From the NCBI RefSeq assembly GCF_028473645.1, contig NZ_CP097269.1, forward strand, positions 1,062,001 to 1,126,000: a stretch of 64,000 nt of DNA, in the 5' to 3' direction. This stretch comes from Acidovorax sp. GBBC 1281 (lineage in GTDB: Bacteria; Pseudomonadota; Gammaproteobacteria; Burkholderiales; Burkholderiaceae_C). A program made the translations under genes and the position numbers. Below, in pieces: positions 9,981 to 18,348 of this stretch (positions within the stretch are counted from its first letter, which is position 1; each line of letters starts with the position of its first letter). The notes under the pieces were generated by a model that saw only the letters and a list, made by a program, of their open reading frames with translations, had not been told where the DNA came from and searched no databases.

Positions 9981-10201
9981 GGGGTCGGGGAGGAAGCGGA
10001 ACGGGAGGGGGCGGTGGGGACGATCGGCGCCGGCGTGGGCGTGTCGCGCATCGGGTCCAGCGTCTGGGGCAGGGTGGCCCGCTGGCTGGCAGCGGGGTCG
10101 GTGGGCAGGTACAGCGGGCCGCGCTGGCCGCAGCCCGACAGGGCCGCCGCACTCGCAGCAAGGGCAAGCGTCCTGACTAGAATTTGCGATGCTCTCAACA
10201 T
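9977..10201 (-). CDS. lptM: LPS translocon maturation chaperone LptM (YifL-like lipoprotein)
   Basis: Small lipoprotein of 74 residues. Signal peptide residues 1-23 end in the lipobox LSGC (Cys24), followed by the family motif GQRGPLYLP and a Pro/Thr/Ser-rich tail. In Escherichia coli LptM helps oxidative folding of the outer-membrane LptD translocon. The gene is coupled to lysA by a four-base overlap and is divergent from cyaY, the common arrangement in proteobacteria. Confidence 0.85.
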   Translation of the reverse strand: MLRASQILVRTLALAASAAALSGCGQRGPLYLPTDPAASQRATLPQTLDPMRDTPTPAPIVPTAPSRSASSPTP

Positions 10202-10213
10202 CCGCCGATTCTA

Positions 10214-10543
10214 ATGACTGACCTCGAATTCCTGGACCACGCGGAAAAGCTCCTGCTCGCTGTCGAGCAAGGCTGCGATCGCATCAACGACACCTCCGAC
10301 GCCGACCTGGACGCACAACGCTCCGGAGGCATGGTGACCATCGCGTTCCAGAACGGCAGCCAGATCGTCATCAACCTGCAAAAGCCGCTGCACGAAATCT
10401 GGCTGGCTGCGCAGTCCGGCGGCTACCACTACCGGTTCGACGGCCAGCGCTGGATGGACACCAAGGGGGCGGGCGAGTTCTTCGAAGCCCTGGACCGCAG
10501 CGCCAGCGAGCAGTCGGGACTGGCGTTGTCTTTCGCGCCCTGA
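10214..10543 (+). CDS. cyaY: iron donor protein CyaY (bacterial frataxin)
   Basis: Frataxin homologue that binds iron and modulates iron-sulfur cluster assembly on IscS/IscU. At 109 residues it has the acidic first helix ([18 protein letters not shown]), the GGMVTIAF strand and the [15 protein letters not shown] motif. The ATG at 10214 (MTDLEF) was chosen. The frame is open ten codons further, but that would run into the lptM start region. The gap to the divergent lptM start is only 12 bp, so promoters must overlap coding sequence. A strong bidirectional terminator follows. Confidence 0.93.
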   Translation: MTDLEFLDHAEKLLLAVEQGCDRINDTSDADLDAQRSGGMVTIAFQNGSQIVINLQKPLHEIWLAAQSGGYHYRFDGQRWMDTKGAGEFFEALDRSASEQSGLALSFAP

Positions 10544-10563
10544 GCGCCTTCGGTCTGTAACAA

Positions 10564-10598
10564 AAAAGCCCTTGCGCGATGGCCGCGCAAGGGCTTTT
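10564..10598. terminator. bidirectional rho-independent terminator between cyaY and PBP1A
   Basis: Perfect 15-bp inverted repeat (AAAAGCCCTTGCGCG and its complement) with a five-base loop. It has an A-tract on one side and a T-tract on the other, so it can end both cyaY and the convergent PBP1A gene. Confidence 0.9.
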
Positions 10599-10632
10599 CT
10601 TTGAGGGGACCGCGTGCCGGCGGTCCATGGGG

Positions 10633-13020
10633 TCAATTGCGGAACAGATCCAGGATCCGGTTGCGCTCCTCGGTCGGCGGGGGCGTCTGCGGCGGCGATC
10701 CGGGCACGGCGGCGGAGGCGTCTTCCATGCCCACGCTGGCAACCCCGGCGTTGCGGGCGAACTCCTCATAGAACCATTCTCCACCCACGTTCACCACGCC
10801 GGGCGGCACGGTGGGTTCGGCCACCGGGACGCCCTTGAGCGCGCGCTCCATGAAGCTGATCCAGATCGGCAGGCTCAGCCCGCCGCCGGTTTCGCGGCTG
10901 CCCAGGTTGCGGGGCGTGTCGTAGCCGATCCAGGTCACCGCGGCCACCGTGGGCTGAAAACCGGCGAACCAGGCATCGACGGCATCGTTGGTTGTACCGG
11001 TCTTGCCGTACAGGTCGGGGCGCTTGAGCGTGGCCTGCGCGCGCGCCGCCGTGCCGGAGCGGGTGACTTCCTGCAGCAAGCTGTCCATCACGAAGGCGTT
11101 GCGCGCATCGATCGCACGGGGGTTGTCGGAGGTGGCCGGCGGCTGGAAGTCCGACAGGATGCGGCCCTTGTGGTCGGTGACGCGGCTGATCAGGTAGGGG
11201 TTCACGCGGTAGCCGCCGTTGGCGAACACCGAATAGGCCGACACCATCTGCATGGGCGTGACCGACCCTGCGCCCAGCGCCATGGTCAGGTAGGGCGGGT
11301 GCTTTTCGGCGTCGAAGCCGAACTTGGACACCCACTCCTGCCCGTTCTTGGGGCCGACCGCCTGCAGGACGCGGATGGACACCACATTCTTCGAGCGCGC
11401 CAGCGCGGTGCGCAGGGTCATCGGGCCGTCGTACTTGCCGTCGTAGTTCTTGGGTTCCCAGGGCTGGCCGCCCGTGACGCCGGCGCTGAAGAACAGCGGG
11501 GCATCGTTCACCACGGTGGCCGGCGTGAAGCCTTTTTCCAGCGCGGCCGAGTAGATGAACGGCTTGAAGCTCGACCCTGGCTGGCGCCATGCCTGCGTCA
11601 CATGGTTGAACTTGTTCTTGTCGAAATCGAAGCCGCCCACCAGAGCCTTGATGGCGCCGGTGCGCGGATCGACCGCCACCAGGGCGCCCTCGACTTCCGG
11701 CAGCTGGGTGATGTCCCAGGTCTTCTTGGGGGTCTGGATCACGCGGATCACGGCGCCGCGGCGAATCTTGACATTCGGCGGCGCCTTGTCGCTCAGGCCC
11801 GATTGGGCCGGTTTCAGGCCGTCGCCGGTGATCTCGATCGGCTCCCCGCTGGCGCGCGCTGCCACGATCTTCTTGGGCGTGGCCTCCAGCACCACCGCCG
11901 ACATCACGTCGCCGTTGTCGGGATGCAGGGCGAGCGTGTCGTCGATCACGTCCTCGGCTTCCTGGGCGTTGGTGGGCAGGGCCACGAACTTCTCGGGCCC
12001 GCGGTAATGCTGGCGGCGTTCGTAATCCATGATGCCCTTGCGCAGGGCGACATAGGCCGCTTCCTGGTCACCGGCATTGAGGGTCGTGTAGACGTTCAGG
12101 CCGCGGGTATAGGCCTCGTTGCCGTACTGGGCGAAGATGAGCTGGCGGGCCATTTCGGCCACGTACTCGGCGTGGATGCGGGTGGAATCCGGGCCGGAGC
12201 GGATCTTCAGGTCCTCTTCCTTGGCGGCGGCGGCCTCCTGCGCGGTGATGAAGCCGTTCTCCTGCATGCGGTCGATGATGTACAGCTGGCGGATGCGGGC
12301 GCGCTTGGGGTTGCTGATGGGGTTGTAGGCCGAAGGGGCCTTGGGCAGCCCGGCCAGCATGGCCGCCTCCGCGATGGAAATGCTCTGCAGCGGCTTGCCG
12401 AAATAAGCCTCCGAAGCCGCCGCAAAACCGTATGCCCTGTTTCCGAGATAAATCTGATTCATGTAGATCTCGAGAATCTGGTTCTTGGTCAGCAGGTGCT
12501 CCAATTTGAAGGTTAGTAATATTTCGTAAATTTTCCGGGTAAATGTTTTTTCGGACGACAAATAAACGTTTCGGGCCACCTGCATCGTGATCGTCGAGGC
12601 GCCCTGGCTCTTCACGCGGCCCAGGTTGGCCAGCGCTGCGCGCACCACGCCCTTGTAGTCCACGCCGCCGTGCTGGAAGAAGCGCGCGTCTTCGATCGCC
12701 AGCACCGCATTGGTCATGACCTTGGGGATGTCCTGGATGGGGGTGAGGTTGCGCCGTTCCTCACCGAACTCGCCCAGCAATGCGCCTTCGACCGAGTACA
12801 CCCGCATCGGCAGCTTGGGCCGATAGTCCGCCAAGTCCGAAATGTCCGGCAGATTGGGATAGGCCACCGCCAGCGCGACGGCGATCGTGAGCGCCACGCC
12901 CACGGCGCCGGCTGCCGCCAGTCCCAGCAACCACGCTGCGCTGCGGACGATCCAGCGCCACCATGCCGGCCGTTTCGGCGGATTCGGGTTGGGGGTCTTG
13001 TCGGTAGGTGATGACGGCAT
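10633..13020 (-). CDS. mrcA: penicillin-binding protein 1A (class A)
   Basis: Bifunctional peptidoglycan synthase of 795 residues. A membrane anchor (about 24-53) is followed by the GT51 glycosyltransferase domain, with the catalytic Glu at about 110 in AIEDARFFQHGG and the QGASTITMQVARN motif. An OB-like insertion comes next, then the transpeptidase domain with PGSSFKP, SKN and KTGTTN motifs. It is divergent from the pilus operon, as in many beta- and gammaproteobacteria. A short AT-rich patch inside the gene near 12510-12560 does not disrupt the frame. Confidence 0.95.
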   Translation of the reverse strand: MPSSPTDKTPNPNPPKRPAWWRWIVRSAAWLLGLAAAGAVGVALTIAVALAVAYPNLPDISDLADYRPKLPMRVYSVEGALLGEFGEERRNLTPIQDIPKVMTNAVLAIEDARFFQHGGVDYKGVVRAALANLGRVKSQGASTITMQVARNVYLSSEKTFTRKIYEILLTFKLEHLLTKNQILEIYMNQIYLGNRAYGFAAASEAYFGKPLQSISIAEAAMLAGLPKAPSAYNPISNPKRARIRQLYIIDRMQENGFITAQEAAAAKEEDLKIRSGPDSTRIHAEYVAEMARQLIFAQYGNEAYTRGLNVYTTLNAGDQEAAYVALRKGIMDYERRQHYRGPEKFVALPTNAQEAEDVIDDTLALHPDNGDVMSAVVLEATPKKIVAARASGEPIEITGDGLKPAQSGLSDKAPPNVKIRRGAVIRVIQTPKKTWDITQLPEVEGALVAVDPRTGAIKALVGGFDFDKNKFNHVTQAWRQPGSSFKPFIYSAALEKGFTPATVVNDAPLFFSAGVTGGQPWEPKNYDGKYDGPMTLRTALARSKNVVSIRVLQAVGPKNGQEWVSKFGFDAEKHPPYLTMALGAGSVTPMQMVSAYSVFANGGYRVNPYLISRVTDHKGRILSDFQPPATSDNPRAIDARNAFVMDSLLQEVTRSGTAARAQATLKRPDLYGKTGTTNDAVDAWFAGFQPTVAAVTWIGYDTPRNLGSRETGGGLSLPIWISFMERALKGVPVAEPTVPPGVVNVGGEWFYEEFARNAGVASVGMEDASAAVPGSPPQTPPPTEERNRILDLFRN

Positions 13021-13281
13021 AGCGTTCCAGGAGAGAGCAACCGGCCATTATAAAAATATGGGCCTCGGCCGTCTGCCATATCGCTCGCGAGGGTGGCGCA
13101 CCTATACCACAGGCGCATGAATATCGGTATCGGAAGAGGCGGCAAATGAGCGTGTGCTTTTGACAACGTTCGCCCCGTAACAGCGCCGTAAAACTCTTGG
13201 CTGGCCTGCAACCTTACTGATAGCATTCATGTGAAGTGTTAAGTTTTGTTGCGTCAAATTGGCAAGTTACGGGGGCTAATC

Positions 13282-14361
13282 TTGATCTCTTTGGGGTCTT
13301 TGTTCAGTCGCCAGTCCGCGCCACTGCTGGGTATCGACATCAGTTCCTCAAGCGTCAAGCTGGTGGAGTTGGGGCGCGACAAGGCGGGAGGGCTGGTACT
13401 GGAGCGATGTGCGATCGAGCAGTTGGAGCGCGGTTGGATCACCGACGGCAACATCGAAAAATTCGATGAGGTCGCTGAGGCCCTGCGCCGGCTGGTCAAA
13501 AAGAGCGGCACCCGCACGAAAAACGTGGCGTTGGCCTTGCCGCCATCGGCCGTCATCACCAAGCGCATCACCTTGCCCGGCGGCATGTCCGAGCAGGAGC
13601 TGGAAGTGCAGGTGGAATCCGAAGCCAACCAGTACATCCCGTTCTCGCTCGACGAAGTGAGCCTGGACTTCTGCGTGGTCGGCCCGAGCAAGAGCTCGCC
13701 CGGCGATGTCGATGTGCTGATCGCGGCGTCGCGCCGCGAAAAGGTGCAGGACCGCCAGGGCCTGGCCGAAGCGGCGGGCCTCAAGCCCGTGATCGTCGAC
13801 ATCGAATCACATGCCTCCCGGCTGGCTGCGGGGCGTCTGATCGAAGCGCTGCCCAACCATGGCAACGATGCCTTGGTCGCGCTGTTCGAGGTCGGCGCCT
13901 TGACCACCAGCATGCAGGTGCTTCGCAACGACGAAGTGCTGTACGACCGCGACCAGGCCTTCGGCGGCGCGCAGCTGACGCAGCTGATCGTGCGGCAATA
14001 CGGGTTCTCGCTGGAAGAGGCCGAAGGCAAGAAGCGCAGCGGCGATCTGCCGGAAGACTACCAGTCGGCTGTGCTGCGTCCCTTCGTGGAAAGCATGGCA
14101 CAGGAAATCGGCCGTGCCCTGCAGTTTTTCTTCACCAGCACGCCCTACAACCGGGTCGATCACATCATGCTCGCGGGTGGCTCAGCGCCGCTGCCAGGCT
14201 TGACCGAGGCCGTGACCCAGCATTCAGGCTGCGCCTGCACCGCCATCAATCCGTTCGACGGCATGGAAATCGGAAGCGCCGTGCGATTGAAGAAGATGGT
14301 GCGCGAGGCGCCTTCCTACCTCACGTCATGTGGTCTGGCCATGCGGAGGTTTCTGCAGTGA
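13282..14361 (+). CDS. pilM: type IV pilus assembly protein PilM
   Basis: Actin-like cytoplasmic ATPase that binds the N-terminal tail of PilN and links the pilus machinery to the inner-membrane alignment complex. Nucleotide-fold motifs are LLGIDISSSSVKLVEL near the N-terminus and IMLAGGSAPLPGL near the C-terminus. No ATG fits. A TTG at 13282 preceded by GGGGG at a good distance gives MISLGSLFSRQS and 359 residues, the usual length. A TTG at 13246 would add 12 residues. First gene of pilMNOPQ; the stop overlaps the GTG of pilN. Confidence 0.93.
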   Translation: MISLGSLFSRQSAPLLGIDISSSSVKLVELGRDKAGGLVLERCAIEQLERGWITDGNIEKFDEVAEALRRLVKKSGTRTKNVALALPPSAVITKRITLPGGMSEQELEVQVESEANQYIPFSLDEVSLDFCVVGPSKSSPGDVDVLIAASRREKVQDRQGLAEAAGLKPVIVDIESHASRLAAGRLIEALPNHGNDALVALFEVGALTTSMQVLRNDEVLYDRDQAFGGAQLTQLIVRQYGFSLEEAEGKKRSGDLPEDYQSAVLRPFVESMAQEIGRALQFFFTSTPYNRVDHIMLAGGSAPLPGLTEAVTQHSGCACTAINPFDGMEIGSAVRLKKMVREAPSYLTSCGLAMRRFLQ

Positions 14362-14984
14362 TTCTCATCAACCTGCTTCCCCATCGCGAGGCGGCCCGAA
14401 AACGCCGCAAGGAATCGTTCCAGGCAACGATGTTCGCGTCCTTTCTGGTGGGGCTCGCCATCGCTGGCGGTATCTATTGGTGGTACCAGATGGTCATCAC
14501 CGCCCAGCAGGACAAGAACACGTTCCTGCAAAGCGAGATCAAGGTTCTGGAAGGCCAGATCAAGGAAATCGCGACCATCGAAGAAGAAATCGCGGCCCTT
14601 AGCGCGCGCCAGAAGGCTGTGGAGGACCTGCAGTCGGATCGCAATCTGCCGGTGCACTTGCTCAATGAACTGGTTCAACAGCTGCCAGATGGGGTTTACG
14701 TTACCAATCTCAAGCAAGTCGACCAGGTGATCACGATGCAGGGGATGGCGCAATCGAACGAGCGTGTGTCGGAGATGCTGCGCAATCTAGCGGACAACAC
14801 ACCGTGGTTCTCCAAGCCCGAATTGGTAGAGATCGTTGCGGCCAACATCGCGCTGAACCCGAGGGAGCAGCGCCGCGTGGCCTCCTTCAACCTACGGTTC
14901 CGGCTGATGCGCACCAGCGAGGCGCAAAAAGCCATGGACGCCGCGAGCGTCCCTGCCACTGCACCCAAAGCGGTTGGAAAGTGA
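14358..14984 (+). CDS. pilN: type IV pilus assembly protein PilN
   Basis: Inner-membrane alignment protein of 208 residues that pairs with PilO and binds PilM through its N-terminal INLLPHREA motif, which is present. One membrane helix (about residues 27-45), a coiled coil (about 50-100) and a ferredoxin-like periplasmic domain follow. The start is a GTG at 14358 overlapping the pilM stop (GTGA). An upstream ATG at 14328 would place ten extra residues before the conserved motif. Confidence 0.93.
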   Translation: MILINLLPHREAARKRRKESFQATMFASFLVGLAIAGGIYWWYQMVITAQQDKNTFLQSEIKVLEGQIKEIATIEEEIAALSARQKAVEDLQSDRNLPVHLLNELVQQLPDGVYVTNLKQVDQVITMQGMAQSNERVSEMLRNLADNTPWFSKPELVEIVAANIALNPREQRRVASFNLRFRLMRTSEAQKAMDAASVPATAPKAVGK

Positions 14985-14986
14985 AC

Positions 14987-15661
14987 ATGGCAACGAAAAA
15001 AGCGTCTTCCGTGGATTTTGTGGCGCTGCAATCCAGCTTGCAGCGGCAGTTTCGCAACCTTGATCCCAAGGATCCTTCTCTGTGGCCTGTGCTGCCAAGG
15101 ATCCTGCTTTGCATGGCCATCGCGGCAGGCATTGCCACCTTCCTTTGGTTCTTCAAGCTGAATGAGTACGAGGCGGAGTTGGAGGCGGAGCAGGCCAAGG
15201 AACTCACCTTGCGCGCCGATTATGAAAAGAAGCTCGTGAAGGCTGTGAGCCTCGACGCGCTCAAGAAGCAGCGCGAGCAGGTTCAGCAGTATGTGATCCA
15301 GCTGGAAAAGCAGTTGCCGAGCAAGGCGGAAATGGCGGCTCTTTTGTCCGATATCAATCAGGCAGGCCTGGGCCGCAGTTTGCAGTTTGAGTCGTTTAAG
15401 CCGGGCCAGATCGTGGTGCGGGATTATTATGCGGAGCTGCCGATTTCCATCAAGGTGACCGGCCGATATCACGATATCGGCGCATTTGCCGCTGATATTG
15501 CCAATCTTTCCCGGATCGTGACGCTGAATAATATTTCCATCCTTCCCTCGGGCAAGGATGGCGGCAGCCTCACGATGGAAGCCACGGCAAGAACGTTCCG
15601 CTATCTGGACCCTGAAGAAATTCAGGCGCAGCGCCAGGCGGCGGGTGGAGCGAAGAAATGA
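14987..15661 (+). CDS. pilO: type IV pilus assembly protein PilO
   Basis: Inner-membrane partner of PilN, 224 residues. A cytoplasmic N-terminus is followed by a membrane helix (about 37-57, ILLCMAIAAGIATFLWFF), a coiled coil (about 60-105) and a periplasmic domain with ISIKVTGRYHDIGAFAADIANL, typical of the family. ATG 14987 lies two bases after the pilN stop. Its end overlaps pilP (ATGA). Confidence 0.93.
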   Translation: MATKKASSVDFVALQSSLQRQFRNLDPKDPSLWPVLPRILLCMAIAAGIATFLWFFKLNEYEAELEAEQAKELTLRADYEKKLVKAVSLDALKKQREQVQQYVIQLEKQLPSKAEMAALLSDINQAGLGRSLQFESFKPGQIVVRDYYAELPISIKVTGRYHDIGAFAADIANLSRIVTLNNISILPSGKDGGSLTMEATARTFRYLDPEEIQAQRQAAGGAKK

Positions 15662-16197
15662 GAATGTGGCACATCGCTTTGCTGGCAGTCTGCGCGGCGT
15701 TGATGGGTTGCGAATCTTCGGGACAGGACGAGCTTCGCCAGTGGATGACGGATTTGCGTGCCAATACCAAGCCGCGCATTACCCCCCTCACCGAACCCAA
15801 GCAATTCCAGCCGCAAAACTATCAGGCGGATGGAGCAACGGACCCCTTCAATTCCATCAAATTGACGCAGGCCCTGAGGCGTGACTCGACCCAATTGGCG
15901 GCCAACGCCACCTTGATTGCCCCAGAAATGGCGCGACGCAAGGAGCCTTTGGAAGCTTATCCCCTGGATACCATGTCCATGGTCGGCAGTTTGAATAAAA
16001 CCGGCACGCCGACGGCCTTGCTCAAGGTGGATAACTTGTTGTACCAGGTTCGAGTTGGTAATTATCTTGGACAGAATTATGGAAGGATTACCCAAATCAC
16101 TGAAACAGCCATTCAGCTGCGGGAAATCGTTCAGGATGCAACGGGTGACTGGATAGAGCGTCAGACCACGCTCGATCTCCAAGAGGGGAAGAAATGA
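15658..16197 (+). CDS. pilP: type IV pilus lipoprotein PilP
   Basis: Inner-membrane lipoprotein of 179 residues that connects PilNO to the PilQ secretin. The signal peptide ends in the lipobox LMGC (Cys18). A flexible linker (FQPQNYQADGATDPF) and the C-terminal beta domain (LLYQVRVGNYLGQNYGRI) are clear. Both ends overlap their neighbours by four bases, so pilO, pilP and pilQ are translationally coupled. Confidence 0.93.
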   Translation: MRMWHIALLAVCAALMGCESSGQDELRQWMTDLRANTKPRITPLTEPKQFQPQNYQADGATDPFNSIKLTQALRRDSTQLAANATLIAPEMARRKEPLEAYPLDTMSMVGSLNKTGTPTALLKVDNLLYQVRVGNYLGQNYGRITQITETAIQLREIVQDATGDWIERQTTLDLQEGKK

Positions 16198-18335
16198 TTC
16201 AGAAAAACAGTTTTGGTACACGCTATCGGGCGTTGTTGTTGGCTGCTGTGGCATCGCTGGGCAGCACCTGGGCCTATGCTCAGACCGCCATCGAGGCCGT
16301 CCAAGGGGTCATGCAGGGCGGTACCGAATTGGTGCGCATCGATTTGTCGCAACCCCTTTCCACCCTGCCGACCGGTTTTGCCATTCAGGCCCCGGCCAGG
16401 ATCGCGCTTGATTTTCCGGCGACGACCAATGCGACGGGCAAGTCGCTGGTGGAAGTCAACCAGGGCAATCTGAAGTCCGTGAACATCGTGCAGGCAGGCG
16501 ACCGGTCCCGCGTCGTTCTGAACCTCAAGCAACCCACGTCGTACCGTGCCGAAATCCAGGGCAAGTCCTTGATGGTGGCGCTGGAGCCCGTGTCGAACAC
16601 GGCGGCGGCGCAGCCGGCGCCGGTGGCGGTTTTCGCGGAAGACCGCAACAGCGATGTCCTGCCGCTGCGTGACCTCGACTTCCGCCGCGGCAGCGACGGG
16701 GCGGGCCGCGTGATCGTGGGCCTGGCCAACAACCAGGTCGGCGTGGATCTGCGTCAGCAAGGCAAGGGCCTGGTGGTCGAATTCCTGAAATCGTCGCTGC
16801 CGGAAGGTTTGCGCCGCCGCCTGGATGTGACGGACTTCGGCACCCCGGTGCAGATCGTCACGACATCGCAGCAAGGTGAGCGCGTTCGGATGACCATCGA
16901 TCCCATCGGCGAGTGGGAGCACAGCGCATACCAGAGCGACAACCAGTTCGTGGTGGAAATCCGCCAGAAGAAGGTGGACCTGAGCAAGCTGACGCAGGGC
17001 CCCGGGTTCAGCGGCGAAAAGCTGTCGCTCAATTTCCAGAACATCGAAGTGCGTTCATTGCTGCAGGTGATTGCGGACTTCACGAACTTCAATATCGTCA
17101 CCTCCGACACCGTCACCGGCGCGCTCACGCTGCGTCTGAAGGACGTGCCATGGGATCAGGCCCTGCAGATCATCATGGACGCCAAAGGTCTCGGCATGCG
17201 CAAGTCCGGCACGGTGCTCTGGATCGCGCCCAAGGACGAAATCGACGCCCGCACCAAGAAGGACTACGAGGCGGCGCTCGCGATCCAGAAGCTCGAGCCG
17301 CTGCGCACACAAGCCTTCCAGCTGAACTATGCCAAGGCGGCCGACATGGTGACCCAACTGGCGACCAGCACGAACAGCGGCGGTACCAGCGGCACGTCCA
17401 CGCGCTTTCTTTCCGAGCGGGGCAGTGCGATCTCCGAGCCTCGGACCAATCAGCTTTTCGTGACGGACACGCCGAGCAAGCTGGAAGAGGTGCGGCAACT
17501 GCTGTCGACGCTTGATGTGGCGGTGCGCCAGGTCATGATCGAAGCGCGAATTGTGGAAGCGCGCGACACCTTCGGCCGATCGCTCGGCGTCAAGCTGGGT
17601 GCATCTGACCTGAGGGCCAGCCGCGGCGGCGACGGTGGCTACGGCATCGGTGGCAACAACCGTGTCGCCTTCGGCACGAGCTACAGCAACGCCGTGTCCA
17701 CGAGCGGCGCCAGTTCCTCGGCCACCGATCCTGGAGGCACGTTCGTCAATCTGCCGGCCCAGCTGTCCACGACGAGTGCGGTGGGCTCGTTTGCCCTGTC
17801 CATCTTCAATTCGGCGGCCAACCGTTTCCTGACCCTTGAGCTGTCGGCGATGGAGGCCGACGGCCAAGGCAAGATCGTGTCCAGCCCGCGTTTGATCACG
17901 GCAGACCAGACGAAGGCCTTGATCGAGCAGGGCACGGAGTACCCTTACTCCGTCACGGCTCCCAACGGCGCCACCACCATCGCCTTCAAGAAGGCGGTGC
18001 TGAAGCTGGAAGTGACGCCGCAGATCACCCCGGAGGGCAACATCATTCTTGATTTGGATGTCAACAAGGACAGCCGTGGCGAGAGCACGACGCAGGGCGT
18101 GGCCATCGACACCAAGCATATCAAGACCCAGGTGTTGATCGAAAATGGCGGGACCGTGGTGATCGGGGGTATTTTCGAGATGGAAGAAACCAACCAGGAA
18201 AATAAAATTCCCGTGCTGGGCGATGTGCCGGTGGTGGGCAACCTCTTCAAGAGCCGGACCAAAGAATCCACGAAGCGGGAAATGCTGGTATTCATCACAC
18301 CCAAGGTCATTTCCGATCGCGGACCAGTTCGTTAA
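16194..18335 (+). CDS. pilQ: type IV pilus secretin PilQ
   Basis: Outer-membrane secretin through which the pilus passes, 713 residues. A signal peptide (about 1-30) is followed by two AMIN domains that bind peptidoglycan, an STN/N0 domain (KLSLNFQNIEVRSLLQVIADF), an N1 domain, and the secretin beta-barrel region with VPVVGNLFKSRTKE and LLVFITPKV-type motifs near the C-terminus. A glycine/serine-rich loop lies around 480-510. It ends the pil operon; the next gene, 13 bp on, is an unrelated lipoprotein. Confidence 0.95.
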   Translation: MIQKNSFGTRYRALLLAAVASLGSTWAYAQTAIEAVQGVMQGGTELVRIDLSQPLSTLPTGFAIQAPARIALDFPATTNATGKSLVEVNQGNLKSVNIVQAGDRSRVVLNLKQPTSYRAEIQGKSLMVALEPVSNTAAAQPAPVAVFAEDRNSDVLPLRDLDFRRGSDGAGRVIVGLANNQVGVDLRQQGKGLVVEFLKSSLPEGLRRRLDVTDFGTPVQIVTTSQQGERVRMTIDPIGEWEHSAYQSDNQFVVEIRQKKVDLSKLTQGPGFSGEKLSLNFQNIEVRSLLQVIADFTNFNIVTSDTVTGALTLRLKDVPWDQALQIIMDAKGLGMRKSGTVLWIAPKDEIDARTKKDYEAALAIQKLEPLRTQAFQLNYAKAADMVTQLATSTNSGGTSGTSTRFLSERGSAISEPRTNQLFVTDTPSKLEEVRQLLSTLDVAVRQVMIEARIVEARDTFGRSLGVKLGASDLRASRGGDGGYGIGGNNRVAFGTSYSNAVSTSGASSSATDPGGTFVNLPAQLSTTSAVGSFALSIFNSAANRFLTLELSAMEADGQGKIVSSPRLITADQTKALIEQGTEYPYSVTAPNGATTIAFKKAVLKLEVTPQITPEGNIILDLDVNKDSRGESTTQGVAIDTKHIKTQVLIENGGTVVIGGIFEMEETNQENKIPVLGDVPVVGNLFKSRTKESTKREMLVFITPKVISDRGPVR

Positions 18336-18348
18336 CTATAGGTAAATA

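Noticed and set aside
13160..13165. TTGACA as a -35 element for the pil operon
   Set aside because: No plausible -10 hexamer at 16-18 bp spacing.
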